This document shows, one piece after another, positions 15,460 to 23,023 of a stretch of 32,185 nt of DNA (positions within the stretch are counted from its first letter, which is position 1; each line of letters begins with the position of its first letter). Both the position numbers and the translations under genes were made by a program. The stretch comes from Streptomyces triticirhizae (GTDB lineage: Bacteria; Actinomycetota; Actinomycetes; Streptomycetales; Streptomycetaceae), in contig NZ_RFFJ01000053.1 in the NCBI RefSeq assembly GCF_003696235.1, forward strand, positions 1 to 32,185. Reading direction: 5' to 3'. Below the pieces are notes generated by a model. The model saw only the letters and a program-made list of their open reading frames with translations. It was not told the DNA's origin and did no database searches.

Positions 15460-16292
15460 TCCGACCCCGTATCCGCTTCCACTTCCGCTGGGTGCACCTG
15501 GCGGCGCTGCTGGTCGCGCTGTTCGTGGCCGCCCCGCTCTACTGGATGGCCGTCAGCTCCCTCAAGCCGATGGAGGAGGTGGGCGCCACCCCGCCGACGG
15601 CCTGGCCGGAGAGCCTGACCTTCGAGAACTACCGGCAGGCGTTCGCCAACAACAACTTCGGTCGCTACCTGCTGAACTCGGCGCTGGTCTCGCTGCTGGC
15701 GACCGCGCTGGTGCTGAGCCTGAGCGCGTTCGCCGGCTACGCGCTGGCGCGGCTGCCGCTGCGCGGCAAGTCGCCGATCATGATCGCGCTGCTGATGATC
15801 TCGCTCTTCCCGACGATCGCGCTGGCCGCGCCGCTGTTCCTGCTGATGCGGGAGATCGGCTGGCTCAACAGCTACCAGGGCCTCATCCTCGTCTACACGG
15901 CGCTCAACATCCCGTTCGCGATCTGGATTCTTCGGAACTTCTTCCTCCAGATCCCCAAGGAGATGGAGGAGGTCGCCTGGGTGGACGGCGCCTCCCCGGT
16001 GCGGACCGTGCTGGGCGTGATCCTGCCGCAGGCGCTGCCCGGGATGTTCACGGCGGCGATCTTCACCTTCACGGCCTGCTGGACCGAGTTCCTGATCGGG
16101 CTGACCCTCAACACCGCCGACAGCTACCGGACGATGCCCGTGGGCGTGGCACTCTTCGGCTCCACGTTCACCGTTCCCTACGGCACGATCTTCGCTGCCG
16201 CGACGGTCTCGGTGCTGCCGATCGCGCTGCTGGTGCTGGTCTTCCGCCGGGCGGTGGTCTCGGGCCTGACCTCGGGCGCGGTCAAGGGCTGA
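15456..16292 (+). CDS. Sugar ABC transporter permease 2 (MalG-like)
   Basis: 278 residues with six membrane segments, the first at about 14-32. The EAA loop at 171-180 reads EEVAWVDGAS. LTFENYRQAFANNNFGRYLLNS and FTACWTEFLIGLTL are typical MalG-family blocks. The start overlaps the permease 1 stop. No ATPase gene follows; in Streptomyces one ATPase, MsiK, energises many such importers, and the same is inferred here. Confidence 0.93.
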   Translation: MIRPRIRFHFRWVHLAALLVALFVAAPLYWMAVSSLKPMEEVGATPPTAWPESLTFENYRQAFANNNFGRYLLNSALVSLLATALVLSLSAFAGYALARLPLRGKSPIMIALLMISLFPTIALAAPLFLLMREIGWLNSYQGLILVYTALNIPFAIWILRNFFLQIPKEMEEVAWVDGASPVRTVLGVILPQALPGMFTAAIFTFTACWTEFLIGLTLNTADSYRTMPVGVALFGSTFTVPYGTIFAAATVSVLPIALLVLVFRRAVVSGLTSGAVKG

Positions 16293-16318
16293 CGCGCGGC
16301 GGGCCATCGGGGAGTGGG

Positions 16319-16366
16319 TTGATCGGCGTTGATCGTCGGGTTTCCATGGAACGTCTGAAACCGTGT
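16319..16366. promoter_or_regulatory. Spacer before the glucosidase gene with palindromic elements
   Basis: In the 132-bp gap between permease 2 and the glucosidase lie a direct repeat GTTGATCG (starting at 16318 and 16328), the palindrome TTCCATGGAA (16342-16351), and GGTTTC/GAAACC arms 12 bp apart around it. This may be an internal operator or promoter. No hexamers can be assigned with confidence. Confidence 0.25.
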
Positions 16367-16424
16367 CGAACGTCCGAGACCGCCGCGCGACGCGGCCCGC
16401 ACCCGCACGAAAGGTCGTCCCCGC

Positions 16425-18029
16425 ATGTCGCCGTTCCGCCCCGCTCCCAGCTGGCTGGCCGACGCCGTCCTCTACCAGATCTATCCGCAGAGCTTCGCCG
16501 ACTCCAACGGCGACGGCATCGGCGACTTCGCCGGGATCACCGAGCACCTGGACCATCTGGCGTGGCTCGGGGTCAACACGGTCTGGCTCAACCCGTGTTT
16601 CGCCTCCCCGTTCAACGACGCCGGCTACGACGTGTCGGACTATCTGCGGGTGGCGCCGCGCTACGGCACGGAGGAGCAGCTGGCCGAGCTGGTGGAGGCG
16701 GCGGCGCGGCGCTCGATCCGGGTCATGCTCGATCTGGTCGCCGGGCACACCTCCGACCAGCACCCCTGGTTCCAGCGGGCCGTCGACGACCCGGACGACC
16801 ACCGCTACATCTGGACCGAGCGGATGGACGAGGAGCTGCCCAAGGGCTTCGTCACCTCGCCGGGCAGCCGGCCGGGCGGCTACCTGCCCAACTTCTTCGA
16901 CAGCCAGCCCGCGTTGAACTTCGGCTACGCCCGCACCAACCCGGACGAGCCCTGGCGGCAGCCGGTGGACGCGCCGGGCCCGAAGGCCAACCGGGCCGCG
17001 CTGCGGGAGGTGATGGACCACTGGCTGGGCCTGGGGCTGGCCGGCTTCCGCGTGGACATGGCGCACTCGCTGGTCAAGGACGACCCGGGGATGAAGGAGA
17101 CCGGCACCCTGTGGACCGAGCTGCGCCGCTGGCTGGACGACGCCCACCCGCACGCGGCGCTGCTGGCCGAGTGGGGCGACCCCTCCGTCTCGGTGCCGGC
17201 CGGCTTCCACTCCGACTTCTTCCTCCAGTTCGGCGGCCCCTCGGACGGGCTGCCGCTGCGCTCGCTGTGGAACAACGGCGAGGGCACGGTGGCCGAGCAC
17301 TGGACGCAGGAGCACTGCTACTTCGACGAGCGGGGCCTGGCGTCGGCCGGCACCTTCGTCAGCGCCTTCGAGTCGGTGAACGCGGTCGTCGGCGACCAGG
17401 GCTTCGTCACCCTGCCCAGCGCCAACCACGACTTCTCCCGGCTGGCCTGCGGCACGCGCACCGCCGAGCAGCTGCCGGCCGCGTTCGCCTTCCAGCTGAC
17501 CTGGCCGACGCTGCCGGCGATCTACTACGGCGACGAGATCGGGATGCGCTACATCCCGGACCTGCCGGACCACGAGGGCAGCCGGCTGGGCCCGCGCTAC
17601 AACCGGGCCGGCTCGCGCACCCCGATGCAGTGGGACGGCTCCCCCAACGCGGGCTTCTCCACGGCGCCGGCCGACAAGATCTACCTGCCGATCGACCCCG
17701 ACCCGCAGCGGCCCAACGTGGCGGCCCAACGGGCCGACGAGGGCTCGCTGTTGCACCTGGTGCGGCGGCTGATCGCGCTGCGCCGCTCGCACGCGGAGCT
17801 GGGCGCGCGGTGTGGGGTCGAGGTCTTCCACACCGGCTACCCGCTGGTGTATCTGCGGGGTGACCGCTTCCTGGTGGTCGTCAACCCGCGCCGCGAGCGC
17901 GCCGAACACCCGCTGCCCCGGCCGGACATGGCCACGGCGCGGCTGGTGTTGGGCGAGGGCGTCACGGTGGGCCCGGACGGGATCGCGGCGGCCGGCTTCG
18001 GCTACGGCGTCTTCGACCTGCGGCCCTGA
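16425..18029 (+). CDS. GH13 alpha-glucosidase/trehalose-hydrolase-like enzyme
   Basis: Cytoplasmic (no signal peptide) glycoside hydrolase of 534 residues, likely to cleave the sugar brought in by the preceding importer. The (beta/alpha)8 barrel starts at WLADAVLYQIYPQSF. DSNGDGIGD (26-34) is the oligo-1,6-glucosidase-type calcium loop. Catalytic residues are the nucleophile D211 (GFRVDMAHS), acid/base E249 (LLAEWGD) and D336 (PSANHDFSR). RTPMQWDGSPNAGFS marks the end of the barrel, and a short beta domain follows (about 450-534). GAAAGG lies 10 nt before the ATG at 16425. Specificity (maltose, trehalose, isomaltose, sucrose) is not readable; VDMAHS and AEWGDPS are unusual variants of regions II and III. 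Confidence 0.88.
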   Translation: MSPFRPAPSWLADAVLYQIYPQSFADSNGDGIGDFAGITEHLDHLAWLGVNTVWLNPCFASPFNDAGYDVSDYLRVAPRYGTEEQLAELVEAAARRSIRVMLDLVAGHTSDQHPWFQRAVDDPDDHRYIWTERMDEELPKGFVTSPGSRPGGYLPNFFDSQPALNFGYARTNPDEPWRQPVDAPGPKANRAALREVMDHWLGLGLAGFRVDMAHSLVKDDPGMKETGTLWTELRRWLDDAHPHAALLAEWGDPSVSVPAGFHSDFFLQFGGPSDGLPLRSLWNNGEGTVAEHWTQEHCYFDERGLASAGTFVSAFESVNAVVGDQGFVTLPSANHDFSRLACGTRTAEQLPAAFAFQLTWPTLPAIYYGDEIGMRYIPDLPDHEGSRLGPRYNRAGSRTPMQWDGSPNAGFSTAPADKIYLPIDPDPQRPNVAAQRADEGSLLHLVRRLIALRRSHAELGARCGVEVFHTGYPLVYLRGDRFLVVVNPRRERAEHPLPRPDMATARLVLGEGVTVGPDGIAAAGFGYGVFDLRP

Positions 18030-18037
18030 CCGGGCGA

Positions 18038-18081
18038 ACGGGAGGGGCCTCGCGGCCCCCAGGCCGCGAGGCCCCTCCCGT
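18038..18081 (+). terminator. Strong terminator of the sugar operon
   Basis: A perfect 20-bp stem (18038-18057 with 18062-18081; core GGAGGGGCCTCGCGGCC) and a 4-nt loop CCCA, 9 nt after the glucosidase stop. The strongest hairpin in the window. Confidence 0.85.
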
Positions 18082-18226
18082 CGCGTCCGGACGCCCGGCA
18101 CGGCGGACCGTCCCGGCACGGCACATCCAGGCGCACGCTGACCAACGCCCCACTGGGCCACCACCCAGCGCGAACGCCGGGGCGCCGGCAGACCTGTGCC
18201 TCGCGCGCTCAACCGCCCCGAACTCC

Positions 18227-18754
18227 CTACAGCTGGTCCCCCCTGCTGGGTGGTTTCGGGGGATGCGTCCCGCCACCGTCCTTGCTGTCCTCTTCGCAGG
18301 TGCGTCGGGCGTAGGACTGGTCATTGGGGATCAACAGCACTCCGTCAACCCGCTCGGGGTGCTCGACGACGAGCCAGTCGTCGCCCGTGAGGGGATCGTC
18401 GGCCGGCCCGAACGCCTGGGACGAGGAGACCGTCTGACACCCCAACGTCACGCGCTCCCTGTCGACCGCGCAGGCGTCCACTGCGGGATCGGAGTACGCG
18501 TCGGCGCCGTCGAAGCGGAAGCGGAAGTGGACCCGGTCACCTTCGGATGGCACCTGCGGGTGGGGCTCAACGCTCCAGTCAACGATCGCGGCGGTGACGC
18601 CGAGGGGCTGCCCGTCCGTGTCCACGACCCGCACCCTGACACCGGCCTCACCGCGCTCCGCCGTCGTGTCGGCGCAGACCCAGGAAGAGCAGCCGGACAG
18701 GGCGAGAACCACCAGAGCCGGCCGGGCGACGGCGAGTACACGCGCGGGGAACAT
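18227..18754 (-). CDS. Hypothetical secreted lipoprotein
   Basis: 175 residues, no family recognised. The signal peptide MFPARVLAVARPALVVLALSGC has a classical lipobox LSGC with C22 as the lipidated cysteine. The mature part (about 23-175) looks like an all-beta domain (VRVRVVDTDGQPLGVTAAIVDW, then VHFRFRFDG) with C28 and further cysteines in DACAVD, LGCQTV and RTCEEDS, probably disulfide-bonded. It ends in a polar KDGGGTHPPKPPSRG tail. The ATG at 18754 is fixed by GGAGGT 7 nt upstream. It is transcribed toward the sugar operon, separated by about 145 bp and the terminator. Role unknown. Confidence 0.78.
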   Translation of the reverse strand: MFPARVLAVARPALVVLALSGCSSWVCADTTAERGEAGVRVRVVDTDGQPLGVTAAIVDWSVEPHPQVPSEGDRVHFRFRFDGADAYSDPAVDACAVDRERVTLGCQTVSSSQAFGPADDPLTGDDWLVVEHPERVDGVLLIPNDQSYARRTCEEDSKDGGGTHPPKPPSRGDQL

Positions 18755-19133
18755 CAGGATGACCTCCGGTCGGGGTGGGGCGGCCCAGGCCCGCTGGCGG
18801 GCTGTGAACGTACCCCACCGCGTCGCTCCGGTCCGTGCGGGGGCTCGCTTCGAACGCGGCCACCCCGTCGAAGGCCCCGAGCCCCTCGCGGCGTATGCGG
18901 CCTGAAGCCGATCGGCGGAAGCCGGGAGGATCGCAGGTACGCGCGCGCCGTATGTGCGGGTGGCCATCGCGGGGGAAGGTGGGCGGCGCCGCGGGCAGGA
19001 CGGTGGCGAAGTCGTAGCGGCTCTTCTGTGCGACCCGGCACGATGCCAGGTTGTCCGCCTGGTGGAGGAGTTCGAGACGCTCCAGCCCGTCGGTCTCGAA
19101 GGTGTCGATGCTGTAGAGCGTGTCACCGTCCAT
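18648..19133 (-). CDS. Doubtful ORF of 161 codons, possibly a gene remnant
   Basis: The 460 bp between the lipoprotein gene and the GntR gene hold no recognisable gene. The best reading frame starts at the ATG at 19133 (AAGGTGGGG upstream) and its first 50 or so codons look coding (MDGDTLYSIDTFETDGLERL, then ELLHQADNLASCRVAQKSRY; nearly all third positions G or C). After about residue 55 the composition turns Arg/Pro-rich like a shadow frame, and the frame runs 107 bp into the lipoprotein gene before stopping. A frameshifted or decayed gene would explain this. There is a slight resemblance of the first 20 residues to RraB-type proteins, too weak to name it. Confidence 0.3.
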   Translation of the reverse strand: MDGDTLYSIDTFETDGLERLELLHQADNLASCRVAQKSRYDFATVLPAAPPTFPRDGHPHIRRARTCDPPGFRRSASGRIRREGLGAFDGVAAFEASPRTDRSDAVGYVHSPPAGLGRPTPTGGHPDVPRACTRRRPAGSGGSRPVRLLFLGLRRHDGGAR

Positions 19134-19147
19134 GTCCCCACCTTCGT

Positions 19148-19166
19148 GTCTCCCCCTACTGGAGAC
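19148..19166 (-). terminator. Possible terminator of the GntR gene
   Basis: GTCTCC (19148-19153) and GGAGAC (19161-19166) with a 7-nt loop, 50 bp beyond the GntR stop on the minus strand. Short stem, so tentative. Confidence 0.35.
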
Positions 19167-19215
19167 CCAAGTCCCTGGGCGGGGGCGGCACCCCGGCGCG
19201 CCTGGGGCGCGTGCC

Positions 19216-19911
19216 TCAGGCGCGGGAGCTGACCTCGCGTATCTCCCGCAGGTGACGTTCCATCGCGGCGCCGGCCGGCACCGCTCGGCGGGCGACCACC
19301 GCGTCAAAGATCGCGCGGTGGCCGCTCACCGATATCCGCCGACCCTCCAGCGTCCGGTGGGACAGCTCGCGGGTCCGCCGCGTCCAGTCCGTGGTCATGG
19401 TGCAGAGCGTCACCAGCAGCGGGTTCTGCGCGGCGTGGGCCAGCAGCGTGTGGAACTCGACGTCCAGCGCCAGCGACTCCTCGGGGCTCAGCTCCTCGTG
19501 CGAGCGGGCCAGCACCTCCTCCAGGGACAGGAGGTTGGAGTCGGCCGCCCGCACCGCCGCCAGCTGGGCTATCCGGGGCTCCACCAGATCTCTCAGCTCC
19601 GTGGCGTTGGCGATCTCCACATCCAACTCCGAGAGCCCCTCGTAGAGTTGGCTGACGCCCTCGGGCTGCTCGGCGACCACGCTGCCGCGCCCCTGGTGGC
19701 GCTCGATCAGCTTCTTGGACTCCAGCTCGAACATGGCCTCCCGCAGCGAGGCCCGGGAGACGTTGAGGCTGGCAGCCAGGTCCCGCTCGGCGGGCAGGCG
19801 GTCCCCGGCCCGCAACTCGCCGCTGGTGATCAGCCGCTCCAGGTGGGCGGCCACCTCGGCGCCCACGCTGCGCGAGCGGCGCACCATCGGCGGAATGGAC
19901 GCGAAGCTCAT
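19216..19911 (-). CDS. GntR-family (FadR/FCD subfamily) transcriptional regulator
   Basis: 231 residues. The N-terminal winged helix (about 15-80) shows GELRAGDRLPAERDLAASLN and VSRASLREAMFELESKKLIE, then RHQGRGSVVA: a typical GntR HTH. The C-terminal FCD domain (about 95-225) is helical, with LRDLVEPRIAQLAAVRA, LDVEFHTLLAHAAQNPLL and a late SGHRAIFDAVVARR; D and H residues there usually bind a metal and the effector. The ATG at 19911 has AAGGGGGGAG about 7-8 nt upstream. Divergent from the amide operon. The palindrome TGGTCAGACCA, a close fit to the FadR-subfamily pattern TGGTnnnACCA, occurs upstream of both, so it is very probably the local, effector-responsive regulator. Confidence 0.93.
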   Translation of the reverse strand: MSFASIPPMVRRSRSVGAEVAAHLERLITSGELRAGDRLPAERDLAASLNVSRASLREAMFELESKKLIERHQGRGSVVAEQPEGVSQLYEGLSELDVEIANATELRDLVEPRIAQLAAVRAADSNLLSLEEVLARSHEELSPEESLALDVEFHTLLAHAAQNPLLVTLCTMTTDWTRRTRELSHRTLEGRRISVSGHRAIFDAVVARRAVPAGAAMERHLREIREVSSRA

Positions 19912-19976
19912 CGGCGGCTCCCCCCTTCGAGAATGGGACCCCTCGGGCCCGAACCAGCGGAGCCGGGTCGGCCCGG

Positions 19977-19987
19977 TGGTCTGACCA
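19977..19987. promoter_or_regulatory. GntR operator, regulator side
   Basis: Perfect palindrome TGGTC-T-GACCA; on the minus strand, in the direction of gntR, it reads TGGTCAGACCA. It lies 66 bp upstream of the gntR start. Fits the FadR-subfamily pattern; autoregulation is inferred. Confidence 0.7.
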
Positions 19988-20200
19988 ATGAGTACCACCC
20001 CGATTCGCCGCGCCGCAAGGCGTGTTGACGGACCCGGTCGGGGTTGGCCGAGAAGCGTCCGTATCCGGCGTGTTTCGCGCTGAGCTGCCACAACGCCCGT
20101 TCCGGGGGCGGCGTTTCGGCCACGTAAAAGGGGCGTGACGTCTGCTCGCCCACCCTGGACTTCGACCGGCCACGCCCCCCACTGTGGCCAGGACATCGGA

Positions 20201-20211
20201 TGGTCAGACCA
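20201..20211. promoter_or_regulatory. GntR operator, operon side
   Basis: TGGTCAGACCA, identical including the central base to the regulator-side site when each is read toward its own gene. It lies 47 bp before the acetamidase GTG start. This also argues against an in-frame upstream GTG at 20184, which would put the operator inside the coding region. Confidence 0.7.
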
Positions 20212-20258
20212 ATCACCACGACCGTCCACCACCGGGACTTCAGGGGGCGCGAGCAGCG

Positions 20259-21413
20259 GTGACGGCGACAACGGCAGCGGGGGCCTTCCCCGTTCTCCAG
20301 CGGGGCGAGCGGCTTCCCACGGGCATCGACTACCTGCCCGCCGACCCGGAGCACGTGCTCTGGGGCCGGCTGCCGTGCGCCGGGGACAAGCCGGTCGCGG
20401 TGGTGTCCCCGGGCGAGCGGATCGTGGTGGACACCGTCAGCCACGAGGGCATCCTCGCCGACCAGGGCTCGGACCCGGTGGCGTTCTTCGGCCGGTACGG
20501 GGTCGAGCCGGGGCAGGTGCTCGCGGACGCCGTCGAGATCACCGCGCGGGGGCGCCGCTCCCCCGAGGACGGCCCCCACGTGGTGACCGGCCCGATCGCC
20601 GTGGCCGGCGCGCGCCCCGGGGACCTGCTGGCGGTGCGCACCGAACGGCTCGAACTGCGCGCGCCCTACGGGGTGATCTCCACCCGCCACGGGCGCGGGG
20701 TGCTGGCCGGCGACCCCCAACTGGGCGGCGACTACCACACGTTCTGTTCCGTGACGGCCGGTCCTGGTGGCCGCTGGCTGGGCACGCTGCCCGAGCGGCG
20801 GGACCCGAACGCCCCGACCGGGCATGTGAGTTTCCCGCTGGCTCCGTTTCTGGGCATCGTGGGCGTGGCCACGGACACCGCGACCCGGGCCAACTCGGTT
20901 CCGCCGGGGCCGCACGGCGGCAATGTCGACATCCGGCTGCTCACCCCGGGGTCCACGCTCTTCCTTCCGGTGCAGGTGCCCGAGGCGCTGCTCTACGTCG
21001 GGGACCCGCACTACGCGCAGGGCAACGGCGAGGTGGCGCTGACCGCGTTCGAGGCGCCGCTGCGCGCCCAGCTCGCCGTGGACCTGCTGCCGCGCGAGCT
21101 GGTGGCCGAGGAACTCGCCGGGGTGCGGGGCCCGTTCGCCGCCGGGCACGGGCTGCTGGTGCCGACCGGCCTGGACGCCGACCTCAACGAGGCGCTGCGG
21201 CGCTGTGTGCGCAACGCGGTGGCGCTGCTGGGCGCGGTCTCGGGTCTTGAGGCCCGGCAGGCGTACCTGTATCTGAGCGCGGCGGCCGACTTCCAGGTCT
21301 CGCAGGCCGTGGACCTGGTCGCCGGGGTCCACGGGGAGCTGCGGGTGGCGGACTTCGCGGTCGAGGACGCGCCGGGCCCGGTGGCCCGGCGGATTCTGGA
21401 GCGTGCGCGATGA
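20259..21413 (+). CDS. Acetamidase/formamidase family hydrolase
   Basis: Metal-dependent amidase of the FmdA/AmdA family, hydrolysing formamide, acetamide or similar small amides to ammonia and the acid. 384 residues. Family blocks: VSPGERIVVDT (49-59), VVTGPIAVAGARPGDLLAV (108-126), the PGPHGGNVDIR segment (216-226) and VGDPHYAQGNGEV (247-259), which carries conserved metal-binding and catalytic residues. No signal peptide, so cytoplasmic. The GTG at 20259 is chosen; a GTG at 20184 is rejected because it would include the operator. A weak CAGGGGG ribosome site lies about 11 nt upstream. First gene of the operon; the stop overlaps the next ATG (ATGA). Confidence 0.88.
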   Translation: MTATTAAGAFPVLQRGERLPTGIDYLPADPEHVLWGRLPCAGDKPVAVVSPGERIVVDTVSHEGILADQGSDPVAFFGRYGVEPGQVLADAVEITARGRRSPEDGPHVVTGPIAVAGARPGDLLAVRTERLELRAPYGVISTRHGRGVLAGDPQLGGDYHTFCSVTAGPGGRWLGTLPERRDPNAPTGHVSFPLAPFLGIVGVATDTATRANSVPPGPHGGNVDIRLLTPGSTLFLPVQVPEALLYVGDPHYAQGNGEVALTAFEAPLRAQLAVDLLPRELVAEELAGVRGPFAAGHGLLVPTGLDADLNEALRRCVRNAVALLGAVSGLEARQAYLYLSAAADFQVSQAVDLVAGVHGELRVADFAVEDAPGPVARRILERAR

Positions 21414-23023
21414 GCACGCTGTGGCATCCCGACCGTGCCTCAGGGTCCCCCGAGGTGCTCGGTGACGGACCGCTGCCGCCAGGTCTGTGGGAGGCGTTCC
21501 TCGCCTATGACCGGGCCCTGTTGGGCAACGACGTGCCCGCGCTGGACGCCGCCTTCGCGCCCGGCGACGCGACGCTGCGCGCCGACCAGACCGGGGTGCT
21601 GCTCGGGCACGCCACCATCGCGGCGTTCCGGGCCGCCCGGCCGGCGGCGCCCGACCGGCGGCTGGTGCGGGTGCATGTGCGGCTGCCGGCCGATGGGGTG
21701 GCGCTGCTGGTGGCCGAGGTCGCCTCGCCCGCCGGGGCGCCCGGGCTCCAGACGCAGCTGTGGCGGCTGGTCGGGGGCCGGTGGCGGATCGCGGCCGCCC
21801 ATGTCACCGCGCCGGCCAGGCCGTTGGACACCTCGGTGTGGCGGGTGGTGGGCGCGCCGCTGGTGGCGCCGGCCGCCCCGGGTCCCTTGGACGGCCTGGG
21901 CGTCGCGGTCAAGGACCTGTTCGCGGTGGCCGGGCAGCCGGTCGGCGCCGGGGTTCCGGCGTTCCTGGCCGGGCGGGCGCCCGAGACGCGGCACGCGAGC
22001 GCGGTGGCCGCGTTGCTCGACGCGGGGGCCTCGTTGGTGGGCATCGCGCAGACCGACGAGTTGGCCTACAGCGTCAGCGGCGTCGGCGGGCGCTGGGGCA
22101 CGCCGGCGCACCCGTCAGCGCCGGGCCGGGTGCCCGGCGGCTCGACCAACGGGCCTGCGGTCGCGGTGGCCAGGGGCGAGGCGGCGGTGGGGCTTGGCAC
22201 CGACACGGCGGGCTCGATCCGGGTGCCGGGCTCCTATCTGGGCCTGTGGGGGCTGCGCACCAGCACCGGGCTGGTGGACACGGCGGGGCTGCTGCCGCTG
22301 GCGCCGTCCTTCGACGCGGTCGGCTGGCTGACGTCGGACGGCGCGACGCTGCTGCGGGTGGCCGAGGCGCTGCTGCCGGACGCTCCCCAACGAGACGGCT
22401 GGCCCCGCGCGTTGGTCACCGTGCCGGCGCTCAACGCGCGGGCCGAGCCGGAGATCGCCGAGGCCGTGCGGGGCGCGGCCGGGGCGCTGGGGGCCGTGGC
22501 GCTGGACCTCGATGGCGACTGCGATGCCTGGTTCGAGGCGTTCCGCGTGGTGCAGGGCTTCGAGGCATGGCGTACGCATGGTGCCTGGGTCACCGGGCAT
22601 CCCGGGGCGCTGTCCGGCGAGGTGGCCGCCCGGATGGCCTGGGCCGCCGGCGTCACCGGGGCCCAACACGAGGCGGCGCGCGCCACGTTGGCGGAGGCGG
22701 CCGCGTTCCTGCGGGCCGCGCTGGCGGACCGGGTGCTGCTGCTGCCGGCCACCGCGACCCCGGCCCCGCCGCTCGCCGACCCCGAGGCGCTGGCCGCCGC
22801 CCGGGACCGCACCCTGCCGCTGACCTGCCTGGCCTCGCTGGCCGGGCTGCCGGCCCTGACCATGCCGGCGCCCGCCACCGGCCCGGGCCACCCGCCCTTC
22901 GGGCTCGGCCTGGTGGGCCCCGCCGGCCATGACCTGCCGCTGCTCCGCTTCGCCCTGGGCGCCGCCGCCACCCTGGCCGGCCCGCGCCCGCACCACGCCC
23001 AACGACCCACGGAGATCGCATGA
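21410..23023 (+). CDS. Fusion of an AtzH-like domain to an amidase-signature enzyme
   Basis: 537 residues, two domains. Residues about 22-135 form an NTF2-like AtzH (DUF3225) domain: LWEAFLAYDRALLGND, ALDAAFAPGD, LRADQTGVLLGHATIAAFRAAR, TQLWRLVGGRWRIAAAHVT. Residues about 145-525 are an amidase-signature hydrolase with the Ser-Ser-Lys triad K168 (AVKDLFAV), S245 (GGSTNG) and S269 (TDTAGSIRVP). In cyanuric acid degradation AtzH and the amidase AtzE are separate neighbouring proteins acting on 1,3-dicarboxyurea and 1-carboxybiuret. The fusion suggests two consecutive C-N hydrolyses on an unstable ureide-like intermediate. The real substrate is unknown. Overlaps the genes on both sides by ATGA. 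Confidence 0.88.
   Translation: MSTLWHPDRASGSPEVLGDGPLPPGLWEAFLAYDRALLGNDVPALDAAFAPGDATLRADQTGVLLGHATIAAFRAARPAAPDRRLVRVHVRLPADGVALLVAEVASPAGAPGLQTQLWRLVGGRWRIAAAHVTAPARPLDTSVWRVVGAPLVAPAAPGPLDGLGVAVKDLFAVAGQPVGAGVPAFLAGRAPETRHASAVAALLDAGASLVGIAQTDELAYSVSGVGGRWGTPAHPSAPGRVPGGSTNGPAVAVARGEAAVGLGTDTAGSIRVPGSYLGLWGLRTSTGLVDTAGLLPLAPSFDAVGWLTSDGATLLRVAEALLPDAPQRDGWPRALVTVPALNARAEPEIAEAVRGAAGALGAVALDLDGDCDAWFEAFRVVQGFEAWRTHGAWVTGHPGALSGEVAARMAWAAGVTGAQHEAARATLAEAAAFLRAALADRVLLLPATATPAPPLADPEALAAARDRTLPLTCLASLAGLPALTMPAPATGPGHPPFGLGLVGPAGHDLPLLRFALGAAATLAGPRPHHAQRPTEIA

Larger units (their letters stand above)
19912..20258. promoter_or_regulatory. Divergent control region of gntR and the amide operon
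   Basis: 347 bp without a gene, carrying the two operators listed separately. On the minus strand TTGCGG, 18 bp, then TACTCA could be the gntR promoter, with its operator right at the start site. No clear hexamers were found for the operon on the plus strand. The rest shows nothing notable. Confidence 0.5.

Noticed and set aside
14958..18212. An unbroken minus-strand frame of 1084 codons over the sugar operon
   Set aside because: It mirrors plus-strand genes with clear families, is rich in Arg/Ala/Gly/Gln with no recognisable domain, and is a known artefact of GC-rich coding DNA.
20184..20258. Longer acetamidase starting at GTG 20184
   Set aside because: It would place the GntR operator inside the coding region, and the extra residues do not resemble the family.
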